A model generated the notes under the pieces. The model was not told the origin of the DNA and did not search any database. It worked only from the letters and a program-made list of their open reading frames with translations. 64,000 nucleotides of DNA from Ruania albidiflava DSM 18029 (GTDB lineage Bacteria > Actinomycetota > Actinomycetes > Actinomycetales > Beutenbergiaceae). Position 1 is the stretch's first letter. Each line of letters starts with the position of its first letter. Location of the stretch: positions 124,001 through 188,000 of the forward strand of contig NZ_ATWL01000003.1 in the NCBI RefSeq assembly GCF_000421225.1, in the 5' to 3' direction. This document shows, one piece after another, positions 33,863 through 42,003 of the stretch. The position numbers were made by a program, and so were the translations under genes.

Positions 33863-35035
33863 ATGGGTAGTTCGGCTGTCGTCGTCGGCGCAGGGATCGC
33901 TGGGCTCGCGGCGGCCGTCTCGCTCACCCAGGCCGGCTGGGACGTCACCGTGCTGGAACGTTCGCCCGAGCTCGGTGAGATCGGGGCGGGCTTCGCCATG
34001 TCCCGCAACGCCGTCGCCGCCTATCAAGGCCTCGGCTTCGACGCCGACGAGGTGGCAGCGCTCGGATGTGCCACCAGGGCCGAGGGCACCTGGGACAGCC
34101 ACGGACGTCCCATCCTGACCATCCGGGACGACGAGGCCACGCGGGAGGCGGTAGCACTCATCGGCGTGCACCGCCGGCGCGTGCACCAGGCACTGCTCGG
34201 GCGTGCGCGGAGCGCTGGGGTGCGCCTCGTGCCCGGCGTCCCCGTGACCACCGTGACTCCGGGTGTGCCCGGCGGCGCGCCCGCGGTGGTGGCAGGCCGT
34301 GAGGCCGATCTGGTGGTCGGCGCCGACGGCATGCGCAGCGCGGTCCGCACCGCACTGTATTCCAACCGAGCAACCTACAGCGGGTTCTCCAGCTGGCGCG
34401 CGATCGTGCCCAGAGTCCCCGCCGAGACCACGCTGCGCCAGTACTGGGGGGCGCGCGCCGAGTTCGGCATCATGCCGGTCTCCGAGAGCGAGACCTACTG
34501 GTATGGCTACGTGGCTATGTCCGAGCGGACCCGGATCGCCGACGAGCTGGCCGCGGCGAAGCGCCGGTTCACCGGCTGGGCCGATCCGATCCAGCAGATC
34601 CTGGCCCGCACCGATCCGGCCGCCGTGCTGCGCCACGACGTCCACCACCTACCCGGTGGCCTGCCGGGGTACACGAGCGGGCGGGTCGTGATGGTCGGCG
34701 ATGCCGCGCACGGGTTCCTCCCGACGATGGGGCAGGGCGTGGCCACCGCACTGGAGGACGGGCTGTGCGTCGGGCTGCTGATCGGCTCGCCGGTGGCGGC
34801 TGGCGGGCGGATGGCGCCGGCGCTCGCCGGGTTCGACCGTGCCCGGCGCCCCCGGTGCCGGGCGCTCGGGCGCGCGTCGGTGCTCACCGCGAGGTTCGGC
34901 TCCCACCTGGGTGGGGGACTGCGTCAGCCGCTGCGGAACGCCCTGATGCGACTGACCCCGGCGGGCGCCATCAACCGCGGTGCGGATGCGGCCATGGGCT
35001 GGGTGCCGCCGGCCCCGGCGGCACCGGTTCGCTGA
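33863..35035 (+). CDS. FAD-dependent monooxygenase (aromatic hydroxylase family)
   Basis: A 390-residue flavoprotein hydroxylase of the UbiH/salicylate hydroxylase family. Motifs in order: the dinucleotide fold GAGIAGLAAA near the N-terminus, the DG motif VVGADGMRSAVR (about 150-160) and the second FAD motif GDAAHGFLPTMGQG (about 275-290). It probably hydroxylates an aromatic or polyketide-like substrate with NAD(P)H and O2. The ATG at 33863 is preferred over that at 33857, because GGAGG ends directly before the latter. Control by the divergent TetR repressor is likely. Confidence 0.85.
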   Translation: MGSSAVVVGAGIAGLAAAVSLTQAGWDVTVLERSPELGEIGAGFAMSRNAVAAYQGLGFDADEVAALGCATRAEGTWDSHGRPILTIRDDEATREAVALIGVHRRRVHQALLGRARSAGVRLVPGVPVTTVTPGVPGGAPAVVAGREADLVVGADGMRSAVRTALYSNRATYSGFSSWRAIVPRVPAETTLRQYWGARAEFGIMPVSESETYWYGYVAMSERTRIADELAAAKRRFTGWADPIQQILARTDPAAVLRHDVHHLPGGLPGYTSGRVVMVGDAAHGFLPTMGQGVATALEDGLCVGLLIGSPVAAGGRMAPALAGFDRARRPRCRALGRASVLTARFGSHLGGGLRQPLRNALMRLTPAGAINRGADAAMGWVPPAPAAPVR

Positions 35036-35140
35036 CGCCCGGCCTGACAACTTCCGCTGCCCGCTGGTGATCGTGGCAGCAGATTCCTGCCGTTCGTTGA
35101 CCGTGCCGGGGGCGGTGCTTGTGCAGTCGGTGCGTGAGGT

Positions 35141-36172
35141 TCAGGCTGCCCCGGACGAGGCCCGCACCACCAACTCTGGTTCGAACTCCACCTGCGCGGC
35201 GTCCTCACCGGAGGAGCGGCGGGTGAGCAGCATGTCCGCCGCCGTCCAGCCGAGCGTGTGCATCGGCTGGCGCACCGAGGTCAGCGGCGTGGTGAGCATC
35301 GAGGCGAACATGACATCGTCGTACCCGACCACGGCCACGTCCCCCGGCACCTCCACCTCCAGCTCGCTCAGTGCGCGCAGGGCCCCGAGCGCGGTGAAGT
35401 CGTTCGCGCAGAAGATGGCGGTCGGTCGCGGCCCGGTGCGTGCCCACAGCTCGCGCACGCCCGCGTCGCCCGCATCGGCGTTCAGTGCGTCTAGCGCGAT
35501 CTCCTCGAGCGCCACGGCTGGGTCCAGCCCGTGTGCGTGCAGCGTGCGGTACACACCGTCGCGACGGTCGACGCACTGGCGCAGGTTCAGCGGCCCGTTG
35601 AGGAACGCGAAGTGCTGGTGGCCCAGCCCGATCAGGTGCTCCATCGCCAGCGACGCCCCACCCACGTCGTCCACAGCCACCGACGCGAGGCCCGGCACCG
35701 GGGACGTGTGGTCCAGCAGCACCACCTCGATCCCGTGGTCGCGCAGCCGCAGCAGCGAGTCCAGGCTGCCGTGGCTCGGAGTGGCGATCACCCCCCGGAC
35801 GCCACGCTCCTCGAACAGGCGCAGGAACCGTGCCTCACGTTCCGGGTTCTCGTCCGAGCTGCACAGCATCAAGGTGAAGTCATCCTGGGCGAGTCGGTCC
35901 TCGATACCACGGGCCATCTCGGTGAAGAACGGGTTGGCGATGTCCAGCACCACCGCTCCCACGGTGCTGACTTCACCGCTGCGCAGCTGCCGCGCAGAGG
36001 CGTTCCGGACGAAGTTCAGCTCGCCGATCACGCGCTCGACCTTCGCCCTGGTGCGCTCGGAGACGCTCTCCGGTCGGTTCAGCACGTTGGACACCGTGCC
36101 CACGGAGACGCCGGCTCGCTTGGCGACGTCGGTGACGCTCGGCCGACGGATGGTCGGGGGCTGGTTCGACAT
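35141..36172 (-). CDS. LacI-family regulator, candidate rhamnose/RG-I regulator
   Basis: A 343-residue LacI/GalR regulator. The HTH (VTDVAKRAGVSVGTVSNVLNRPESV) and hinge (NASARQLRSG) are followed by the sugar-binding domain, and the length is normal. It stands at the head of the rhamnose/rhamnogalacturonan locus. A palindrome TGTATCGATTCA at 36247-36258 lies 75 bases upstream of its start, and the same palindrome occurs in front of rhaI and the lyase, transporter and GH29 genes. It is therefore the leading candidate for binding that operator, with autoregulation. The DeoR protein next to it is the competing candidate; the CG-centred even palindrome favours a LacI protein. Confidence 0.88.
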   Translation of the reverse strand: MSNQPPTIRRPSVTDVAKRAGVSVGTVSNVLNRPESVSERTRAKVERVIGELNFVRNASARQLRSGEVSTVGAVVLDIANPFFTEMARGIEDRLAQDDFTLMLCSSDENPEREARFLRLFEERGVRGVIATPSHGSLDSLLRLRDHGIEVVLLDHTSPVPGLASVAVDDVGGASLAMEHLIGLGHQHFAFLNGPLNLRQCVDRRDGVYRTLHAHGLDPAVALEEIALDALNADAGDAGVRELWARTGPRPTAIFCANDFTALGALRALSELEVEVPGDVAVVGYDDVMFASMLTTPLTSVRQPMHTLGWTAADMLLTRRSSGEDAAQVEFEPELVVRASSGAA

Positions 36173-36246
36173 GGTGCTCCTGTCACGCGTTCGGATGGGC
36201 CGCTGCCTGACGGACGGATCCGACCGGCTCCGGTGCCCGCCCGTAG

Positions 36247-36258
36247 TGTATCGATTCA
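36247..36258. promoter_or_regulatory. regulon operator 1 (LacI gene)
   Basis: TGTATCGATTCA, one mismatch from the perfect palindrome TGAATCGATTCA. It overlaps the 3' end of the deoR-type gene and is 75 bases upstream of the LacI start on the minus strand, consistent with autoregulation. Confidence 0.65.
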
Positions 36259-37029
36259 TTCCACGGCTGCGAGGACAATCTGCTCGATCTGGGTGTCGAG
36301 CTCTTCTCGTGCTTCGGCAGGAAGCTGGTCGTCGCAGACCAGTACGTCCGCCGCTGCCAGCTCGGCGATCGTGCTCAGGCCGATCCTGCCCCACTTGGAG
36401 TGGTCGGCCACCACCGCGACGCGGCGGGCGGTCTGGACCAGTGCGCGGTTGGTCTCTGCCTCCATCAGGTTGGGAGTGGTGAACCCGGCCCGGGGTGCCA
36501 TCCCGAACACCCCCATGAACAACAGGTCGCAGTGCAGGTGCTGCAGCGCCTGCACCGCCACCGGCCCCACGAGCGCGTCTGAGGGGGTGCGGATCCCGCC
36601 GGTGAGGATCACCGTGGGCTTGGCCTCGCCCCCGGCGAACTCGTCTCCGATGCGCAGCGAGTTCGTCACGATCGTCAGGTCCGGCACCCGTCGCAGCTCG
36701 CGTGCCAGCGTCCACGTGGTCGACCCGCCGGAGAGGCCGATGCACATCCCGGGCTGGACGAGGTGCGCCGCGGCCCGGCCGATGGCTTCTTTCTCTGCGG
36801 TGTGCCGGCGGGTGGTCTCGGCGAACACCGGCTCTTCGGTGTCCTGGGCACGGGGCGCGACAGCCCCGCCCCGCACCCGGTGCAGCCGGCCCTCGGCGGC
36901 GAGCTGTTCGAGGTCTCGCCGGATGGTCATCTCCGACACGGCGAGTCGATCGGCTAGGTTCCGCACGCTCACCGACCCGTAGCGGCGCACCTCGTCGAGC
37001 ACACGCCGACGACGATCGGTCACCAGCAC
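36256..37029 (-). CDS. DeoR/GlpR-family regulator in the rhamnose locus
   Basis: A 257-residue DeoR-type regulator with an N-terminal HTH (SVSVRNLADRLAVSEMTIRRDLEQLAAEGRLHRVRGGA, in part) and a C-terminal sugar-phosphate sensor with the ISOCOT-like fold (IGLSGGSTTWTLARELR, DLLFMGVFGMAP, VVADHSKWG). In Bacillus and rhizobia, DeoR-type RhaR controls rhamnose use, so a role here is credible. GTG at 37029 is chosen because GGAGG at 37036-37040 is six bases upstream; an open frame continues to a GTG at 37098 without a ribosome site. It is divergent from rhaI and shares the 185-bp promoter region. Confidence 0.85.
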   Translation of the reverse strand: MLVTDRRRRVLDEVRRYGSVSVRNLADRLAVSEMTIRRDLEQLAAEGRLHRVRGGAVAPRAQDTEEPVFAETTRRHTAEKEAIGRAAAHLVQPGMCIGLSGGSTTWTLARELRRVPDLTIVTNSLRIGDEFAGGEAKPTVILTGGIRTPSDALVGPVAVQALQHLHCDLLFMGVFGMAPRAGFTTPNLMEAETNRALVQTARRVAVVADHSKWGRIGLSTIAELAAADVLVCDDQLPAEAREELDTQIEQIVLAAVE

Positions 37030-37107
37030 CACGGCCCTCCAGATTCTCTCGTCCTCGTTCAGTCTGGCACGGGAGGGCTTGTTCGACGGCGTCCCCACGG
37101 GTCGGTC

Positions 37108-37161
37108 TTGACGCCGAAGCGGCTGGGCTCGTAAAGTGCTGCCAGACGATGAATCGTTTCA
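37108..37161 (+). promoter_or_regulatory. rhaI promoter with operator 2
   Basis: A sigma70-type promoter is visible: -35 TTGACG at 37108-37113, an 18-base spacer, and -10 TAAAGT at 37132-37137. The operator TGAATCGTTTCA follows at 37150-37161, just after the expected start site, where a repressor would block initiation. The rhaI ATG is 53 bases further on. Confidence 0.7.
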
Positions 37162-37213
37162 GAGACGTTCGACGGTCATCTTTACCACGAGTCCCGTTTG
37201 GAGCATCCGTCCC

Positions 37214-38392
37214 ATGACCAGCACGGTCCCCGTCGCACCAGGGGTGCGCGACGCGCTCGCTGCCCAGACCATCGAGCTGCCCTCCTGGGCATTCGGCAAC
37301 TCCGGCACCAGGTTCAAGGTGTTCTCTCAGCCGGGCGTCCCCCGTGACCCGTACGAGAAGCTCGCCGATGCGGCCCAGGTGCACACCTACACCGGTGCGG
37401 CACCGCGGGTGTCGTTGCACATCCCGTGGGACCTGGTAGAGGACTTCAGCGACCTGGCCAAGCACGCCGCCGACCTCGGTGTGCAGATCGGGATGATCAA
37501 CTCCAACGTCTTCCAGGACGAGGACTACAAGCTCGGATCGCTCACGAACGCCGACCCGGCGATCCGCAAGAAGGCCGTCGACCACCACCTGCAGTGCATC
37601 GAGGTGATGACCGCGACCGGTTCGACCGAGCTGAAGCTCTGGCTCCCGGACGGCACCAACTACCCCGGGCAGGACTCGATCCGCGGCCGGCAGGAGCGGC
37701 TGGCCGACTCGCTGCAGCAGATCTACGCGGCGCTCGGGCCGGACCAGCGCATGGTGATCGAGTACAAGTTCTTCGAACCGTACTTCTACACCATGGACAT
37801 CCCGGACTGGGGCACCTCGCTCACCCACTGCCTGGCCCTGGGCGACAAGGCGAAGGTGGTGCTGGACACCGGCCACCACGCACCCGGCACGAACATCGAG
37901 TTCATCGTCGCCCAGCTGCTCCGGCTCGGCAAGCTCGGCGCATTCGACTTCAACTCCCGCTTCTACGCCGACGACGACCTGATGGTCGGTGCCGCGGACC
38001 CGTTCCAGCTGTTCCGGATCATGCACGAGATCGTGGCGGCGGACGCGCTGCGGCCGGAGGCCGGAGTGAACTTCATGCTGGACCAGTGCCACAACATCGA
38101 GGACAACATCACTGCTCAGATCCGGTCGGTGATGAACGTCCAGGAGGCCACCGCCAAGGCCCTGCTGGTCGACCACGAGGCGCTGCGCGAGGCCCAGCTC
38201 GGTGGGGACGTGCTCGGCGCCAACGAGATCTTCATGGACGCCTACAACACCGACGTGCGCCCACTGCTGGCAGAGATCCGCGAGCAGAAGGGGCTGGCAC
38301 CCGACCCGGTGCGGGCGTACAAGGACTCCGGCTACGGCAGCAAGATCGCTGCCGAGCGCGTGGGCGGCACCCAGGCCGGCTGGGGCGCCTGA
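37214..38392 (+). CDS. rhaI: L-rhamnose isomerase
   Basis: A 392-residue isomerase of the actinobacterial/Pseudomonas RhaI type (xylose-isomerase-like TIM barrel), not the E. coli RhaA type. Metal-site regions are IEYKFFEPYF (Glu), LDTGHHAPGTNIEF (Asp/His) and FDFNSRFYADDDLMVGAADPF (Asp). It converts L-rhamnose to L-rhamnulose. The ATG at 37214 (MTSTVPVAPGVRDAL) is preferred; an open frame extends upstream over the operator. It is the first gene of rhaI-rhaEW-rhaB-GH106. A strong intercistronic hairpin after it may set expression of the following genes. Confidence 0.92.
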   Translation: MTSTVPVAPGVRDALAAQTIELPSWAFGNSGTRFKVFSQPGVPRDPYEKLADAAQVHTYTGAAPRVSLHIPWDLVEDFSDLAKHAADLGVQIGMINSNVFQDEDYKLGSLTNADPAIRKKAVDHHLQCIEVMTATGSTELKLWLPDGTNYPGQDSIRGRQERLADSLQQIYAALGPDQRMVIEYKFFEPYFYTMDIPDWGTSLTHCLALGDKAKVVLDTGHHAPGTNIEFIVAQLLRLGKLGAFDFNSRFYADDDLMVGAADPFQLFRIMHEIVAADALRPEAGVNFMLDQCHNIEDNITAQIRSVMNVQEATAKALLVDHEALREAQLGGDVLGANEIFMDAYNTDVRPLLAEIREQKGLAPDPVRAYKDSGYGSKIAAERVGGTQAGWGA

Positions 38393-38433
38393 CCGGCCCC
38401 GCCCTCCCGACCCGCCGCCCGCCCCGGGCGGAA

Positions 38434-38478
38434 TTGCTCGTCGATCTGGCCACAGATCGTGGCCAGATCGACGAACAA
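38434..38478 (+). terminator. intercistronic hairpin between rhaI and the fusion aldolase
   Basis: TTGCTCGTCGATCTGGCCAC at 38434-38453 pairs with 38459-38478 with one mismatch over 20 bp and a 5-base loop. There is no U-tract. It lies within an apparent operon and could act as a partial terminator or an RNA-stability element favouring rhaI. Confidence 0.65.
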
Positions 38479-38518
38479 GTTCCAGACTGACCGACCCCAG
38501 ACCTATCGGAAAGCCACT

Positions 38519-40555
38519 ATGACCCACCCCGTCGTGTCCGACCTGATCGCCCGTTCCAACCGTCTCGGTGCCGACCCGCGCAACACCAACTACGCCGGCG
38601 GGAACACCTCCGCCAAGGGCAGCGCTACCGACCCGGTCACCGGGCAGGAGATCGAGCTGTGCTGGGTGAAGGGCTCCGGCGGTGACCTGGGCACCCTCAC
38701 CGAGAAGGGGCTGGCCGTGCTTCGGGTGGACCGGCTCCGGTCCCTGGTGGACGTCTACCCGGGCGTGGACCGCGAGGACGAGATGGTCGCCGCCTTCGAC
38801 TACTGCCTGCACGGCAAGGGCGGTGCGGCGCCGAGCATCGACACCGCGATGCACGGTCTGGTGGATGCCCCGCACGTGGACCACCTGCACCCCGACTCCG
38901 GCATCGCCATCGCCACCGCCGCCGACGGTGAGCAGCTCACCGAGACCATCTTCGGTGACACGGTGGTATGGGTGCCCTGGCGCCGCCCCGGTTTCCAGCT
39001 CGGCCTGGACATCGCTGCGATCAAGGAGGCCAACCCCCGGGCGATCGGCTGCATCCTCGGTGGGCACGGCATCACCTCCTGGGGCGAGACCAGCGAGGAG
39101 GCCGAGGCGAACTCGCTGCAGATCATCCGCACCGCTGAGGAGTACATCGCCGCGCACGGCAAGGCCGAGCCGTTCGGCGCTGTGGTGCCTGGCTACGAGC
39201 CCCTGCCGGAGGCCGAGCGGCGCGCGAAGGCTGCCGCGCTGGCGCCGGTGATCCGCGGCCTGGCCTCCACCGACGCCCCGCAGGTGGGGCACTTCACCGA
39301 CTCCGAGGAGGTGCTGGAGTTCCTCTCCCGGGAGAAGCTGGCCCCGCTGGCCGAGCTCGGTACCTCCTGCCCGGACCACTTCCTGCGCACCAAGGTCAAG
39401 CCGCTGGTCCTCGATCTGCCCGCCGACGCCCCGGTGGAGGACGTCGTGGCTCGCCTCGGTGAGCTGCACGAGACCTACCGCGCCGACTACGCCGCCTACT
39501 ACGAGCGGCACGCCGACGCCGAGTCCCCCGCCATGCGGGGTGCCGACCCGGCGATCGTGCTGGTGCCGGGCGTGGGCATGTTCTCCTTCGGGAAGAACAA
39601 GCAGACCGCCCGGGTCGCCGGTGAGTTCTACGTCAACGCGATCAACGTGATGCGCGGTGCCGAGGCGCTGTCCACCTACGCCCCGATCGACGAGCGGGAG
39701 AAGTTCCGGATCGAGTACTGGGCGCTGGAGGAGGCCAAGCTGCAGCGGATGCCCAAGCCGAAGGCGTTGGCCACCCGGGTGGCCGTGGTCACCGGCGGTG
39801 CCTCCGGGATCGGCAAGGCCACCGCGCAGCGGCTCGCCGCCGAGGGTGCCTGCGTGGTGATCGCCGACCTGAACCTCGAGGCCGCCCAGCAGCTGGCCGA
39901 CGAGCTCGGGGGTGCGGACGTGGCCACCGCCGTGGCCTGCGACGTCACCGACGAGGCCCAGGTGAGCGCGCTCATCGACGCCGCCGCGCTGGCCTTCGGC
40001 GGGGTCGACCTGGTGGTGAACAACGCCGGGCTGTCCATCTCCAAGCCGCTGCTGGAGACCAGCACCAAGGACTGGGACCTGCAGCACGACGTGATGGCCC
40101 GCGGCTCCTTCCTGGTCTCCCGGGAGGCGGCCCGGGCGATGATTGCCCAGAAGATGGGCGGTGACATCGTCTACATCGCGAGCAAGAACTCGCTGTTCGC
40201 CGGCCCGAACAACATCGCCTACTCCGCCACCAAGGCCGACCAGGCGCACCAGGTGCGGCTGCTGGCCGCCGAGCTGGGTGCGCACGGCATCCGGGTCAAC
40301 GGCATCAACCCCGACGGTGTGGTGCGCGGCTCGGGCATCTTCGCCGGCGGTTGGGGCGCCAAGCGCGCCGCGGTCTACGGGGTGGAGGAGTCCGAGCTGG
40401 GCGCCTACTACGCCAAGCGCACCCTGCTCGGCCGCGAGGTGCTGCCCGAGCACGTGGCCGCCGCCGTGTTCGCCCTCACCGGCGGCGACCTGGCCCAGAC
40501 CACCGGTCTGCACATCCCGGTCGACTCCGGGGTGGCGGCCGCCTTCCTGCGCTGA
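38519..40555 (+). CDS. rhaEW: bifunctional rhamnulose-1-phosphate aldolase / lactaldehyde dehydrogenase
   Basis: A 678-residue fusion. The N-terminal half (about 1-420) is a class II aldolase with zinc ligands in VDHLHPDSG and LGGHGITSWG. The C-terminal half (about 425-678) is a short-chain dehydrogenase with the cofactor motif TGGASGIGKATA, NNAG and the catalytic Tyr-x3-Lys in YSATKADQ. In Bacillus the same fusion splits rhamnulose-1-phosphate into DHAP and L-lactaldehyde and oxidises the aldehyde to L-lactate. The ATG at 38519 is directly downstream of the hairpin; the longer frame would read through the hairpin. The stop overlaps the rhaB ATG in TGATG. Confidence 0.9.
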   Translation: MTHPVVSDLIARSNRLGADPRNTNYAGGNTSAKGSATDPVTGQEIELCWVKGSGGDLGTLTEKGLAVLRVDRLRSLVDVYPGVDREDEMVAAFDYCLHGKGGAAPSIDTAMHGLVDAPHVDHLHPDSGIAIATAADGEQLTETIFGDTVVWVPWRRPGFQLGLDIAAIKEANPRAIGCILGGHGITSWGETSEEAEANSLQIIRTAEEYIAAHGKAEPFGAVVPGYEPLPEAERRAKAAALAPVIRGLASTDAPQVGHFTDSEEVLEFLSREKLAPLAELGTSCPDHFLRTKVKPLVLDLPADAPVEDVVARLGELHETYRADYAAYYERHADAESPAMRGADPAIVLVPGVGMFSFGKNKQTARVAGEFYVNAINVMRGAEALSTYAPIDEREKFRIEYWALEEAKLQRMPKPKALATRVAVVTGGASGIGKATAQRLAAEGACVVIADLNLEAAQQLADELGGADVATAVACDVTDEAQVSALIDAAALAFGGVDLVVNNAGLSISKPLLETSTKDWDLQHDVMARGSFLVSREAARAMIAQKMGGDIVYIASKNSLFAGPNNIAYSATKADQAHQVRLLAAELGAHGIRVNGINPDGVVRGSGIFAGGWGAKRAAVYGVEESELGAYYAKRTLLGREVLPEHVAAAVFALTGGDLAQTTGLHIPVDSGVAAAFLR

Positions 40556-42003
40556 TGGCCCGGGCCGGCACGTTCGCCGCAGTCGACCTGGGCGCCACCT
40601 CCGGGCGGGTGATCCGCGCGGAGGTGCGCGCCGGCGGGGTCGACCTGCAGGAGGTGCACCGGTTCGCCAACGAGCCCATCGAGGACGGCGGCACGTTGCG
40701 GTGGCAGGTCATCGCACTCTGGCAGGAGGTGCTGGTAGGGCTCCGGGCGGCCGGCGCAGACGGGGTCCTGGACGGCATCGGCATCGACTCCTGGGCGGTG
40801 GACTACGGTCTGCTGGACTCCGCGGGCCGACTGCTCGCCGACCCGGTCGCCTACCGGGACGAGCGCACCGCCGACGTGATCGAGCAGGTGCACACCCGGA
40901 TCAGCCCGGAGGACCTGTACGCGATCAGCGGCATGCAGCACCTGCCGTTCAACACCATCTACCAGCTGGCCGCCGAGCAACGCGGCCCGCTGTGGGACCG
41001 GGCGGCCCGCGCGCTGCTGCTGCCCGACCTGCTCGGCTACTGGCTCACCGGCGTGCAGGTGAGCGAGCTGACCAATGCCTCCACCACCGCCCTGCTGGAC
41101 CAACGCAGCCGGACCTGGTCGAGCCAGCTGCTCTCCGCCGTCGGCGTGCCGGGCGACCTGCTCGCCCCGGTGGTCGAACCGGGCACGCTGCTCGGCCACC
41201 TCACCGAGGAGGTCCAGACCAGCACGGGTCTGGGCTCGGTCCCGGTGTACACCGTCGGCTCGCACGACACCGCCTCAGCAGTGCTCTCGGTGCCGGCAGA
41301 GCGGGAGGACTTCGCCTACATCTCCTCGGGTACGTGGTCCCTGGTCGGGGTGGAGCTCACCGAGCCGGTGCTCACCGAGGACTCCCGGACGGCGAACTTC
41401 ACCAATGAGCTCGGTGTCGACGGCACGGTGCGCTACCTGCGCAACGTGATGGGCCTGTGGGTGCTCTCGGAGTGCCAGCGCACCTGGGCGGACCAGGGGC
41501 ACCCGGTCGAGCTGGCCGAGCTGCTCGCCGAAGCCGAAGCACTCCCTGCGCGCCGCACGCTGCTGGACGTGGACCACGCGGACTTCCTGCCGCCCGGGGA
41601 CATGCCGGCCCGGCTGCGCGCGCACGCCCGCGCCGCCAGACAACCGGAACCGACCAGCCCGGCTGAGCACGCCCGCTGCATCATCGACTCCCTCGCCCTG
41701 GCCTACCGGAGAGCCATCGACGACGCTGCTCGCCTGTCCGGCCGGCAGGTCGCCGTGGTGCACGTGGTCGGGGGCGGGTCGCAGAACAGCCTGCTCTGCC
41801 AGGCCACCGCCGATGCCACCGGCCTACCCGTGCTGGCCGGACCGGTCGAGGGCACCGCGCTGGGCAACGCCCTGGTGCAGGCCCGAGCTGCCGGGGTGCT
41901 CAGCGGCGACCGCACCGCCCTGCGCGCAGTGGCCGCCCGCACCGCCGACGTGCGCACCTACCAGCCGGACCGTGCCGAGCACACCGCCTGGCAGACGGTC
42001 TGA
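40555..42003 (+). CDS. rhaB: rhamnulokinase
   Basis: A 482-residue FGGY-family kinase. Motifs: N-terminal AAVDLGATSGRVI, GIDSWAVDYGLLD, SHDTASAVLSVPA (the RhaB-type activation loop), and VVHVVGGGSQNSLLCQATADATGLPV. It phosphorylates L-rhamnulose at C1, the substrate of the upstream aldolase. The ATG overlaps the aldolase stop (TGATG), and the GH106 gene begins directly after its TGA, so this is a tightly coupled operon. The length is typical. Confidence 0.92.
   Translation: MARAGTFAAVDLGATSGRVIRAEVRAGGVDLQEVHRFANEPIEDGGTLRWQVIALWQEVLVGLRAAGADGVLDGIGIDSWAVDYGLLDSAGRLLADPVAYRDERTADVIEQVHTRISPEDLYAISGMQHLPFNTIYQLAAEQRGPLWDRAARALLLPDLLGYWLTGVQVSELTNASTTALLDQRSRTWSSQLLSAVGVPGDLLAPVVEPGTLLGHLTEEVQTSTGLGSVPVYTVGSHDTASAVLSVPAEREDFAYISSGTWSLVGVELTEPVLTEDSRTANFTNELGVDGTVRYLRNVMGLWVLSECQRTWADQGHPVELAELLAEAEALPARRTLLDVDHADFLPPGDMPARLRAHARAARQPEPTSPAEHARCIIDSLALAYRRAIDDAARLSGRQVAVVHVVGGGSQNSLLCQATADATGLPVLAGPVEGTALGNALVQARAAGVLSGDRTALRAVAARTADVRTYQPDRAEHTAWQTV

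Noticed and set aside
35141-40513. A 1790-codon open frame on the minus strand
   Set aside because: Only the part up to 36172 is a protein (LacI); the rest is the shadow of rhaI and rhaEW, with low-complexity composition typical of antisense frames in GC-rich DNA.
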